Assembly: GCA_900752305.1 (NCBI GenBank)
Contig: CAADUV010000288.1
Span: forward strand, 1-7,006
Direction: 5' to 3'
DNA length: 7,006 nt
From: an uncultured Oscillospiraceae bacterium
Lineage (GTDB): Bacteria; Bacillota; Clostridia; Oscillospirales; Oscillospiraceae
The translations under genes were made by a program, and so were the position numbers. The notes under the pieces are model-generated. The model was given only the letters and a program-made list of their open reading frames with translations, ran no database searches and was not told where the DNA came from. This document shows positions 1 through 6,098 of the stretch, piece after piece; positions within the stretch are counted from its first letter, which is position 1; the number at the start of each line of letters is the position of its first letter.

Positions 1-32
1 ACACACGACACGAAGAAAGGAAGGATCATATT

Positions 33-455
33 ATGAAGGGAAAGAATTTTTTGAAAGTGACCGGGATCTTGATGATCATCGGCAGCATCATCGGTATCTT
101 CGCCGCCGTCATCGGCATTCTGGGGCTGAGCACCTTGGTCGCCCTGGCCGGCAGCGCAGAAGGCGCCGGAATGCTCTATGCAGCCTGCATCCTCTGCCTC
201 ATCAGCGGCGTGCTTCAGCTGATCGCCGGCATCAAGGGCGTCAAACACTGCCAGAATCCGGACATGGCACACTCCTGCATGATCTGGGGCATTGTCGTTG
301 CCGTGTTCTGTGTCCTGGGCAATCTGTTCTATGTGATTGGCGGCAAGGGCTTTGACGTCACCTCTCTGCTGACCGGTCTGCTGCTGCCGGCACTGTACAT
401 CTACGGCGCAGTGCTGAACAAGAAGCAGGAAGACCCGATGGAACCGGCTATTTAA
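33..455 (+). CDS. Small four-helix integral membrane protein, unknown function
   Basis: A 140-residue, very hydrophobic protein. Four membrane segments are visible at about residues 7-36, 46-68, 82-103 and 108-128. The first loop is short and Gly/Ala-rich (LAGSAEGAG). A polar loop between helices 2 and 3 carries KGVKHCQNPDMAHS with a Cys and two His. The C-terminal tail is short and charged (NKKQEDPMEP). The start is supported by AAGGA at 21-25, seven bases before the ATG. It is the first complete gene of a run of six + strand genes, 98 bases or more upstream of the first lipoprotein. Because the window begins just before its ribosome binding site, its promoter and any upstream partner are not visible. 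The protein resembles the small four-helix proteins of unknown function common in Firmicutes (DUF4064-like at most, untested). No catalytic or transport motif was seen. The gene is well supported; the function is not. Confidence 0.85.
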   Translation: MKGKNFLKVTGILMIIGSIIGIFAAVIGILGLSTLVALAGSAEGAGMLYAACILCLISGVLQLIAGIKGVKHCQNPDMAHSCMIWGIVVAVFCVLGNLFYVIGGKGFDVTSLLTGLLLPALYIYGAVLNKKQEDPMEPAI

Positions 456-553
456 TAGGCAGAAAGGGTGCCCGCTGTTTTTCAGTGAACCGTTCCCGAT
501 CTGCATAGGATAGCAAAAAACAACAACCTCAGTATCGACCAAAAAGGAGCAAA
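456..553 (+). other. Spacer between the membrane protein gene and LpA
   Basis: This stretch has no open reading frame of interest. It contains a weak hairpin possibility (GGCA at 458-461 with TGCC at 469-472) followed six bases later by five T at 478-482, which could be a poor terminator. A 4/6 match to a -10 box (TAGGAT, 506-511) has no recognisable -35. LpA could therefore start its own transcript here, but the signals are too weak to call. Confidence 0.3.
544..549 (+). promoter_or_regulatory. Ribosome binding site that decides the LpA start
   Basis: AAGGAG lies 4 bases before the first ATG (554) and 7 bases before the second, adjacent ATG (557). The second spacing is normal and the first is too tight. 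Starting at 557 also gives the same MKK start and Cys-20 position as the three following lipoproteins. Confidence 0.7.
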
Positions 554-556
554 ATG

Positions 557-1087
557 ATGAAAAAAGTAACGAGCGTTTTTATGGCCTTTGTCCTGTTGTT
601 GGCACTCACTGCCTGCAACAGCGGCGGCGGCAGCGGCGGGGCAAAGGCCGAGATCAAAGGGGAAACCAAGGAAGTGGGAGATTTCTCCGTCTTGGTTCCC
701 GAAGGCTGGATGGGATACGATATGGAACTGTCCGGTGAGCCCATCACCTATAAGACACAGATCTATAAGGGGGCTAAGGAGGAGATCGATATGTGGTCTA
801 CTCCCAGCGTCCAGATCACCTATTGGAAAGATGGCGAAGAAGACATCCTGACCAGTGCGAAAAGTGCATACAATGATACAAAGGACATTGATCCGGTCAC
901 CATTGGCGACTACACCTGGAAGGGCTTCACAGGCTCCTTCTCTGATAAACCTGTCACCTTCCTGTACACCGACGAAGTCGGCCCCTTTAGCCTGGTCGTA
1001 TTCACCGATGTGGACGGCAAAACCATCTCCCTGGAGGACGCTGACTTCCAGGCCATCGTCAACAACCTGAAGGTAACGCAGAAGTAA
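557..1087 (+). CDS. Lipoprotein LpA, first of three tandem paralogs
   Basis: Secreted lipoprotein of 176 residues (177 if the ATG at 554 is used). Residues 1-19 form a lipoprotein signal peptide ending in the lipobox LTAC with Cys-20 as the lipidated residue. A short Gly/Ser linker (21-33) follows, then one compact domain from about residue 34 to the end. Its conserved blocks, shared with the next two genes, are GDFSVLVPEGW (41-51), IYKGAK (69-74), WSTP (80-83), TIGDYTWKGFTG (115-126) and GKTISLED.DFQ (154-165). The alternation of strands, the 'VPEGW' opening and the closing helix-strand 'FQAIVNNLKVT' resemble the Mog1/PsbP/DUF1795 type of alpha/beta domain; this is inference from pattern only. 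The protein is expected on the outer face of the cytoplasmic membrane. It differs from its paralogs in having Ser rather than Cys after WSTP and a longer loop at 52-68. No enzymatic motif was seen; ligand binding or envelope sensing are possibilities. Confidence 0.9.
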   Translation: MKKVTSVFMAFVLLLALTACNSGGGSGGAKAEIKGETKEVGDFSVLVPEGWMGYDMELSGEPITYKTQIYKGAKEEIDMWSTPSVQITYWKDGEEDILTSAKSAYNDTKDIDPVTIGDYTWKGFTGSFSDKPVTFLYTDEVGPFSLVVFTDVDGKTISLEDADFQAIVNNLKVTQK

Positions 1088-1104
1088 TCCACACCAACAC
1101 CTGT

Positions 1105-1124
1105 CCCCCTATCCCCCACCAGAA
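1105..1124 (+). promoter_or_regulatory. C-rich leader motif upstream of LpB, recurrent in the operon
   Basis: The spacer has a CCCCC run at 1105-1109 and CCCCCACCAGAA at 1113-1124. The LpC-LpD spacer has the 11/12 match CCCTCACCAGAA (2412-2423) and CCCCCAT (2399-2405); the LpB-LpC spacer has CCCCCAT (1716-1722); the spacer before the large gene has a C6 run followed by TAT (2896-2904). The motif may simply be inherited with the duplicated unit, or may be an RNA-level control element. No function is shown. Confidence 0.35.
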
Positions 1125-1138
1125 ACCCGATTCAAAAT

Positions 1139-1143
1139 GGAGG
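1139..1143 (+). promoter_or_regulatory. Ribosome binding site that decides the LpB start
   Basis: GGAGG is eight bases before the ATG at 1152. An in-frame ATG at 1137 overlaps this site and would add five charged residues before the signal peptide, so 1152 is the better start. Confidence 0.85.
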
Positions 1144-1151
1144 AAAACAAC

Positions 1152-1691
1152 ATGAAAAAGATCTTATCTGCACTGCTGGCACTGACAATGCTGCTGGCTC
1201 TCACCGCCTGCGGCGGCAGCGGCGGCGGTACCACCAGCGGCGGCGGCGGTGATTCCACCAAGCCCGAAGTCAAAGGTGAGACCACGGAAGTCGGTGACTT
1301 CTCTGTTCTGGTTCCCGAAGGGTGGCTGGGGCACGCATTCAGCAACACAACGAACTCGTACCAAATTTACAAGGGCGCAAAGGATGACAGCGACAAGTGG
1401 TCTACCCCCTGTGTCCAGATCCGTTACTGGAAGAACGGCGATGACTCGATGCTGGATAAGAGCAAAAACGCCTACAAGGATGTAAAGGACATCGATCCGG
1501 TCACCATTGGCGACTACACTTGGAAGGGCTTCACCGGCACTAACTCCGACAAGCCTGTTACTTATCTGTACTCCGTGGAAGCCGGCCCCTTCGGTGTCGC
1601 CGTATACACCGAGGTGAACGGCAAGACTATCTCCCTGGAGGACGCTGATTTCCAGGCAATCATGGCCAGCCTGAAGGTAACGCAGAAGTAA
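1152..1691 (+). CDS. Lipoprotein LpB, second tandem paralog
   Basis: Lipoprotein of 179 residues. The signal peptide ends in the lipobox LTAC with Cys-20, followed by a 20-residue linker dominated by Gly (21-40) and then the shared domain (41-179). The conserved blocks are all present: GDFSVLVPEGW, YQIYKGAK, WSTPCVQI, TIGDYTWKGFTG, DKPVTYLY and GKTISLED.DFQ. It shares long stretches with LpA, including near-identical DNA around the TIGDYTW block and at the C-terminus, so the two are recent duplicates or have undergone gene conversion. Unlike LpA it has a Cys after WSTP, as LpC does; this is an unpaired Cys in the mature domain. The loop between VPEGW and IYKGAK is shorter than in LpA. It lies 64 bases after LpA and 70 before LpC, with no terminator seen, and is probably co-transcribed with both. 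Function unknown; location on the outer face of the membrane is predicted from the lipobox. Confidence 0.92.
   Translation: MKKILSALLALTMLLALTACGGSGGGTTSGGGGDSTKPEVKGETTEVGDFSVLVPEGWLGHAFSNTTNSYQIYKGAKDDSDKWSTPCVQIRYWKNGDDSMLDKSKNAYKDVKDIDPVTIGDYTWKGFTGTNSDKPVTYLYSVEAGPFGVAVYTEVNGKTISLEDADFQAIMASLKVTQK
1212..1250 (+). repeat. GGC/GGT-rich microsatellite in the LpB linker
   Basis: Two runs of Gly codons (GGCGGCAGCGGCGGCGGT, then GGCGGCGGCGGT after ACCACCAGC) encode most of the linker just after the lipidated Cys. Trinucleotide runs of this kind can change length by slippage without breaking the frame, which fits the different linker lengths of the three paralogs. Confidence 0.6.
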
Positions 1692-1761
1692 TCAGAACGC
1701 CGCCAAAATATGATTCCCCCATCCACAAAACACAGTCCTAGAAATTTGGAGGAACCTAAGC

Positions 1762-2382
1762 ATGAAAAAGATTTTGACGGTTTTGATGGCCGTGCTCCTG
1801 TTGCTGGCGTGCACCGCCTGCGGCGGAAGCGGTGGTGGTACGTCCCAGGGCGGTGCCGCTGCCGCCAGCAGCGGTGGCGATGGCAGCACCAGCAATGGTG
1901 ACAGCAGCGCTGTCAGCAGCAACAACGGCGGCAAAACCACTCCCGCCCCTGTGACGATCAACGTCAAGGGCGAAACCAAAGACGTTGGCGACTTCACGGT
2001 TCTGGTTCCCGAGGGCTGGATGGGCAATGCGCTCACCACGAAGAACCAGTACCACATCTACAAGGGTGCAAAGCAGGAAAGCGATATGTGGTCCTCTCCC
2101 TGTGTCCAGATCACTTACTTGCAGGGCAACACCGATGACGGGATGAGAAGCATCGGGATGATGTACGAGGATGTCAAGGAATTGGATCCCATCACCATTG
2201 GCAACTACAAGTGGAACGCCCTGACCGGCATCTACGCTGGAAATCAGGTCACGTTCCTGTACACCACCGAAACCGGCCCGTTTATGATCGTTGTATACAC
2301 CAATGTGGACGGCAAGACCATCTCTGTAGAGGACGAGGACTTCCAGGGAATCGTCAACAGCCTGACGCTGACCAAACAGTGA
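1762..2382 (+). CDS. Lipoprotein LpC, third tandem paralog with an expanded linker
   Basis: Lipoprotein of 206 residues, the longest of the three. The start is supported by GGAGG at 1748-1752, nine bases upstream. The signal peptide ends LLACTAC. By alignment the lipidated residue is Cys-20, but the Leu at -3 has become Cys, which creates a second possible lipobox (LLAC, Cys-17). A 48-residue linker (21-68) rich in Gly, Ser, Ala and Asn, ending in a Thr/Pro segment (KTTPAPVT), holds the domain well away from the membrane, against 13 and 20 residues in LpA and LpB. The domain (69-206) keeps GDFTVLVPEGWMG, YHIYKGAK, WSSPCVQITY, DPITIGNYKW and GKTISVED.DFQ. It is more diverged (for example NALTG for KGFTG), suggesting an older duplication. 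Likely in the same operon as its neighbours. Function unknown; a surface-exposed binding or sensing role would fit the long linker. Confidence 0.92.
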   Translation: MKKILTVLMAVLLLLACTACGGSGGGTSQGGAAAASSGGDGSTSNGDSSAVSSNNGGKTTPAPVTINVKGETKDVGDFTVLVPEGWMGNALTTKNQYHIYKGAKQESDMWSSPCVQITYLQGNTDDGMRSIGMMYEDVKELDPITIGNYKWNALTGIYAGNQVTFLYTTETGPFMIVVYTNVDGKTISVEDEDFQGIVNSLTLTKQ

Positions 2383-2440
2383 TCAGACATCGCTAAAACC
2401 CCCATGATTCTCCCTCACCAGAATGAAGAGGTAACGAAGC

Positions 2441-2881
2441 ATGAAGAAGATTTTGACGGTACTGATGGCTGCGGCCATGCTGCTGGCCTTCTCCGCCTGC
2501 GGCGGCAGCAGCGGGGATAAAGCCGACCCCAACTTGGGCAAGTATATGGGCCACCAGGTGAAGATTTTGGATTGGCAGCCCTTGAGCGAGGTGCTCGATG
2601 AAGGGGAAACCTCCGTTGAGCTGAAATCCGGCGGCAAAGGCGTCATGTACCTGGACGGCAAGAGCATGGATCTGACCTGGAAGGTGGATGGCGACAAGCT
2701 GACTCTGACCTCCGAAAAAGTGGACAGCACAGGCACCGTGCAAGATGGTGTCATCAAGCTGGATAGCTTCTTCGGCATGGATTGGCCTATGACCTTCGTC
2801 AAGGATGGCGTCACCCCACCGGATAGGAACAAGGAAGGCGACAGCAGTGCCGCAAGCAGTGCGGATGCCAGCGCCAAGTAA
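2441..2881 (+). CDS. Lipoprotein LpD, small beta-rich lipoprotein
   Basis: Lipoprotein of 146 residues with an AGAGG site at 2427-2431, nine bases before the ATG. The signal peptide, starting MKKILTVLMAA and ending FSAC with Cys-20, is close to that of LpC: the first 29 bases of the two genes differ at three positions. The mature domain is different. It is a run of short beta strands (GKYMGHQVKILDW, SVELKSGGKGVMYLDG, DLTWKVDGDKLTLT, GVIKLDSF, PMTFVKDG) of the kind seen in small lipocalin-like lipoproteins of Clostridia, where a 'GKY..G' start and 'dltWk.dGdkltlt' strand pair are typical; this assignment is by pattern only. A low-complexity Ser/Ala/Asp tail (about 134-146, SSAASSADASAK) ends the protein. 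It lies 58 bases after LpC and is probably co-transcribed. No catalytic residues were recognised; binding of a small hydrophobic ligand is conceivable but unproven. Confidence 0.9.
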   Translation: MKKILTVLMAAAMLLAFSACGGSSGDKADPNLGKYMGHQVKILDWQPLSEVLDEGETSVELKSGGKGVMYLDGKSMDLTWKVDGDKLTLTSEKVDSTGTVQDGVIKLDSFFGMDWPMTFVKDGVTPPDRNKEGDSSAASSADASAK

Positions 2882-2893
2882 AAACCGAACAGC

Positions 2894-2914
2894 CTCCCCC
2901 CTATGACCGGGGAG
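2894..2914 (+). promoter_or_regulatory. Small hairpin downstream of LpD
   Basis: CTCCCC (2894-2899) can pair with GGGGAG (2909-2914) around a nine-base loop. The GGGG at 2909-2912 could instead pair with CCCC at 2917-2920, so the folds are mutually exclusive. Significance uncertain. Confidence 0.35.
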
Positions 2915-2921
2915 AACCCCC

Positions 2922-2951
2922 GGCGGGCAGTGCCTTTGGGCACCGTCCGCC
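2922..2951 (+). terminator. Strong hairpin without U-tract between LpD and the large gene
   Basis: Arms at 2922-2934 and 2939-2951 pair over 13 positions with one A/C mismatch and one G-U pair, around the loop TTTG. No T-run follows (the next bases are CGTGAGCAATCCCCC), so it is not a standard intrinsic terminator. It could be a partial terminator, an mRNA 3'-end stabiliser that favours the lipoprotein message, or a leader structure for the large gene, whose ATG is 48 bases downstream. The loop and adjoining stem bases (CTTTGGG, 2934-2940) are complementary to CCCAAAG at 2964-2970, which would allow an alternative fold or pseudoknot. Confidence 0.5.
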
Positions 2952-2998
2952 CGTGAGCAATCCCCCAAAGATATGTTCGTTAAGAAAGGAAGTGTATC

Positions 2999-5992
2999 AT
3001 GAAACAAACCCAGCGATGGATCGCATTCCTCCTGACTTTGGCTATGACGTTCACCCTGCTTCCCGCCGCCGCCTTTGCTGCGGACGGAGCGGATACGAGC
3101 GCAGAGCCGGCAGTTGTGGAGGAAGCTGCGGAAGAACCGGTATCTGCTCCGGAAACAGAGGAACCGGCGGAACCGGAAGAAACGCCCCAGGTAAGCGCAG
3201 CTCCTGCCCCGCAGGCGAAGCCTCAGCCCCAGTCCGATGATAATCTCGTACCCTACGAGAAAGTCATCAATGACATGGGCGCCACCTTCGAACTGGAACA
3301 GGACACCTATGAGTACACGGGTCAGGAAATCAAGCCCAAGATGAAGCCCATCATGGATGGTGATTACGCGCTGAGAGAAAACATTGATTACGAGCTGGTC
3401 ATTGACGACGAAGACCAGAACGGCGTTCTTCTCAAAGCCATTGAACCGGGCTACTACCACTTAACAGTGAGAGGCATCGGCGCCTATACTGGTGCGTATT
3501 ACGGCCTGCATCTGCACATCACGCCCAGAACGCCGTCAATCACAGTAAAAAAGGACTTTACCAATGGTCCGGACATCATCCTGAACTGGAGCAACTCCGG
3601 TGCAGGCAGCTACTATTATGTGGAACGTTCGGTGTATGGCACAGACCAGAAGGAATTGATCGCCAGCCGCCTCCAGGATACCAAGTGGGTGGACACTACC
3701 ACGCAAATGAACACGACCTATACCTACTTCGTCTACGCACTGAACGGCAATGATCGTAGCGACAGCGATCGCCTGGTTGTCAACACCAGACCGCAGCTCA
3801 TTTTGTCGATTGACACACACGCCGACGGCTTGCTGGCGTCTTGGTCGGCCAGCAAATCTCCCATATTTTTCCATCTGAAGAACAATACCACAGGGAAACG
3901 GTATTATAACATTTTGCCGACGACCACTTCCTACCTGGATGCGTTTGAGCCGACGGCGGGGAATTCGTACAGCTACACGCTGACTGCCGTCTATAGAGAT
4001 CGTAACAACCGCACCTATGAGCTGGAAGCCACCGAGGAATATACAGCCAATCCTGTGCCCACCATCACCGCACACTATTGGTGTGACGGCGTAGAATTGG
4101 ATATTAATTACCGCACGCCTTCTTACGAGTGTAAGGGTCTGCGCCATGTCGTCTACATTTACCGCGATGGCAAGCTGATCTCCAGTGACTCAAAGTCTTA
4201 TTATCAGGACACGACGCCCGTAGAGGAAGGCGGCGGCAAGACCTACCGCTATACGGTGAAGGTTCGGCACAATCATGGTAAGAATTTCTACAACAGCGCA
4301 CTGTCCAAGCCGGTTGATATTTACGTTCCCAAGACCATGAAGATCACCAAGCTGTCGGTGGAGCCAAAGGGCATCAACGTCAAGTGGAATCTGGATCGGA
4401 ATATTGACGGATATCAGATCTGGCGCAGGGTGAACAACGGCAAGATGGAGTTCTTGAACTATCTGAGTGCTCCCAAGAGCGGTCACTATTGGGACAAATC
4501 TGTAAAGAGCGGAAATACCTACACTTATGCCATCCGTGCCTATAAAACCATTGGCACTACCTCGAAATTTTCGGATGTAACAAATCCCTCTCCGAAAGTG
4601 ACGACTGGCTACATCGCAGCGCCCACCCTCAAGCGCATCGACAACTACAACGGGTCTGCCGGCGACGGCATGATGGTCATTTGGAGCCGGAATAAACAGG
4701 CCAAAGGATACTATGTGTATCGGATGGATTCCAACGGAACTGTACTCAAGACCTTTAAGGTCAGTGGGAACAAGACGCTCCAATACTTAGACAGAGGCGT
4801 TAAGTACACCACCGTGAACAAGGCGTACACCTATGCCGTAGCCGCCTATTTCACCAAATATGGCAAGACCTACACCAGCGCTAAGAGCAACACCAAGCTC
4901 TATATGCGCCCCTCCGCTCCCAAAATCCAAGTAGAGCTGTCTGGCAACGACATCATTGTTAACTGGGATCGGGTCTCCACCGCCCAGGGCTACTACATCT
5001 GGTTGAAGACAGGCAACGGAAAATGGAAAAAGATGCGGGATGTTGCGAACAACCAGAAAAAGTTCTCCTATATCTTTACAAAGCGGAAAAATGGCACCCT
5101 CTACACCCTGAAGGTGGAATCCTACTACTTCCCCAAGGGAGACCTGGCCTGGACAAATGCCAGCAAAGAAGTCCAGCAGTACTTCCTCTCTCGGCCTGCC
5201 ATCCCCACTCTGACTGCTGTAGATGCGGGGATCAAGGTAAGCTGGAAGAAGAACGGCTCGGCCAGCGGCTACTACATCTACCGCAGATCAGGCCGCGAAG
5301 GCTGGAAGAAGCTGAAGTATGTCAGCGGTGCGAAAAATACCAGCTATGTGGATAAAACCGCTAAGGCAGGCGTTAAATATCGCTATTATACGCAGGCGCA
5401 TCGCAAGTACAAGAACAAGAATTATTACAGCACTCGCTCTCCTGAAGGCTCCATCATCAAGCCCAAGGCAGCCAGATTCGTTCGAACCGGCAACTACGAC
5501 AAAGGCATCCTCCTGGCCTGGCATCGGATGGATGGCGCCACCGGATATACGATTTACTACAAAAAGGGCAACAAGTGGAAGAAGCTGCTCACCACCAAGG
5601 ACACCTCTTGTGTTGACACAAAGGTATCCGCCGGCACGACCTACACCTACAAGGTCGTCACCCACTGCGGCAGCTGGAGCACCGGCGGCAGCATCGTTAC
5701 GATCACCCGCCTGACGACACCGAAAATCAAAAAGATCAGCGTAGACATAGTGGATGGCAGTCCCCTGGTTTGGACATCGTGCGACTTCGGCAAGAAAGCA
5801 CAGGGATTCCGGTTTTACCGTACTGGCAGCGATGGCAGCAGCAAAGAGGAAAAGTTTAACAGCACAAAGTACAGTTTTGCAGACAGCGATCTGACCCCCG
5901 GCGTGACCTATACGTATCAAATTGAAACGTATCACGGTTCTTCCCGCAGCGCCCGCTCCGCTGCGGCTTCCATCACCATTCCTGTAACCTGA
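2999..5992 (+). CDS. Large secreted protein with nine fibronectin-III-like repeats
   Basis: A 997-residue exported protein. AAGGA at 2986-2990 lies eight bases before the ATG. Residues 1-27 are a Sec signal peptide with probable cleavage at AFA-AD. Residues 28-82 form a Pro/Glu/Ala-rich disordered linker. Residues about 84-176 resemble the 'YTG..I.P......L....DY.......G...G.G.YTG' module frequent in clostridial surface proteins (here YEYTGQEIKPK, NIDYEL, GIGAYTGAYYGLHLHI). Nine repeats of roughly 80-100 residues then start at about 178, 266, 355, 447, 542, 641, 736, 825 and 908. Each has the signature of fibronectin-III-like beta sandwiches: a strand ending in W (VKW, VIW, VNW, VSW), then GYYIYR/GYQIWR, an exposed Lys/Trp segment (GKWKKM, EGWKKL, NKWKKL), a Tyr/Asp turn and TYTYxVxAY. 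Repeats 4-8 are close to consensus; 1-3 and 9 are diverged. No LPXTG motif, SLH domain, C-terminal helix or catalytic domain was seen, so the protein is released or held non-covalently, perhaps by the basic repeats. Likely an adhesin, matrix or cell-wall scaffold. It follows the lipoprotein array after a hairpin. Confidence 0.9.
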   Translation: MKQTQRWIAFLLTLAMTFTLLPAAAFAADGADTSAEPAVVEEAAEEPVSAPETEEPAEPEETPQVSAAPAPQAKPQPQSDDNLVPYEKVINDMGATFELEQDTYEYTGQEIKPKMKPIMDGDYALRENIDYELVIDDEDQNGVLLKAIEPGYYHLTVRGIGAYTGAYYGLHLHITPRTPSITVKKDFTNGPDIILNWSNSGAGSYYYVERSVYGTDQKELIASRLQDTKWVDTTTQMNTTYTYFVYALNGNDRSDSDRLVVNTRPQLILSIDTHADGLLASWSASKSPIFFHLKNNTTGKRYYNILPTTTSYLDAFEPTAGNSYSYTLTAVYRDRNNRTYELEATEEYTANPVPTITAHYWCDGVELDINYRTPSYECKGLRHVVYIYRDGKLISSDSKSYYQDTTPVEEGGGKTYRYTVKVRHNHGKNFYNSALSKPVDIYVPKTMKITKLSVEPKGINVKWNLDRNIDGYQIWRRVNNGKMEFLNYLSAPKSGHYWDKSVKSGNTYTYAIRAYKTIGTTSKFSDVTNPSPKVTTGYIAAPTLKRIDNYNGSAGDGMMVIWSRNKQAKGYYVYRMDSNGTVLKTFKVSGNKTLQYLDRGVKYTTVNKAYTYAVAAYFTKYGKTYTSAKSNTKLYMRPSAPKIQVELSGNDIIVNWDRVSTAQGYYIWLKTGNGKWKKMRDVANNQKKFSYIFTKRKNGTLYTLKVESYYFPKGDLAWTNASKEVQQYFLSRPAIPTLTAVDAGIKVSWKKNGSASGYYIYRRSGREGWKKLKYVSGAKNTSYVDKTAKAGVKYRYYTQAHRKYKNKNYYSTRSPEGSIIKPKAARFVRTGNYDKGILLAWHRMDGATGYTIYYKKGNKWKKLLTTKDTSCVDTKVSAGTTYTYKVVTHCGSWSTGGSIVTITRLTTPKIKKISVDIVDGSPLVWTSCDFGKKAQGFRFYRTGSDGSSKEEKFNSTKYSFADSDLTPGVTYTYQIETYHGSSRSARSAAASITIPVT

Positions 5993-6058
5993 TCGACACG
6001 GTTTCATCCGTTTGCCGTCCCCTATACCATCTTGGGATGCGGCTCCATAATCACAAAA

Positions 6059-6084
6059 GGGCCTGGCGCTTTCGCGCCAGGCCC
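6059..6084. terminator. Bidirectional intrinsic terminator
   Basis: A perfect 11-bp stem (6059-6069 with 6074-6084) closes on the loop TTTC. On the + strand it is followed by TCGTTTTGC; on the minus strand the flanking AAAA at 6055-6058 reads as TTTT. It lies 66 bases after the stop of the large + strand gene and 14 bases beyond the stop of the convergent minus-strand gene, and probably ends both transcripts. Confidence 0.9.
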
Positions 6085-6098
6085 TCGTTTTGCTTCTG

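Larger units (their letters stand above)
557..2382 (+). repeat. Tandem duplication array of three lipoprotein genes (LpA-LpB-LpC)
   Basis: Three consecutive genes encode the same domain behind the same type of signal peptide. LpA and LpB are closest at the DNA level. The 50-base blocks 881-930 and 1485-1534 differ at two positions, and the 23 bases at 1067-1089, running through the stop codon, are identical to 1671-1693. LpC aligns over the whole domain but is more diverged. The spacers are also related, sharing a C-rich motif and TCAGA after the stop. This points to tandem duplication of a gene-plus-leader unit, with a later or gene-converted LpA/LpB pair. Confidence 0.85.

Noticed and set aside
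458..482. Possible terminator after the first membrane protein gene
   Set aside because: The stem is only about four pairs and the T-run is separated from it, so it is too weak to call. It is noted in the spacer entry only.
2393..3460. 355-codon open frame on the minus strand, and a 186-codon one within it (2383-2943)
   Set aside because: They are antisense to LpD, the junction hairpins and the start of the large repeat gene, all of which have clear ribosome binding sites, signal peptides and family-like domains. The translations are low-complexity and resemble no protein.
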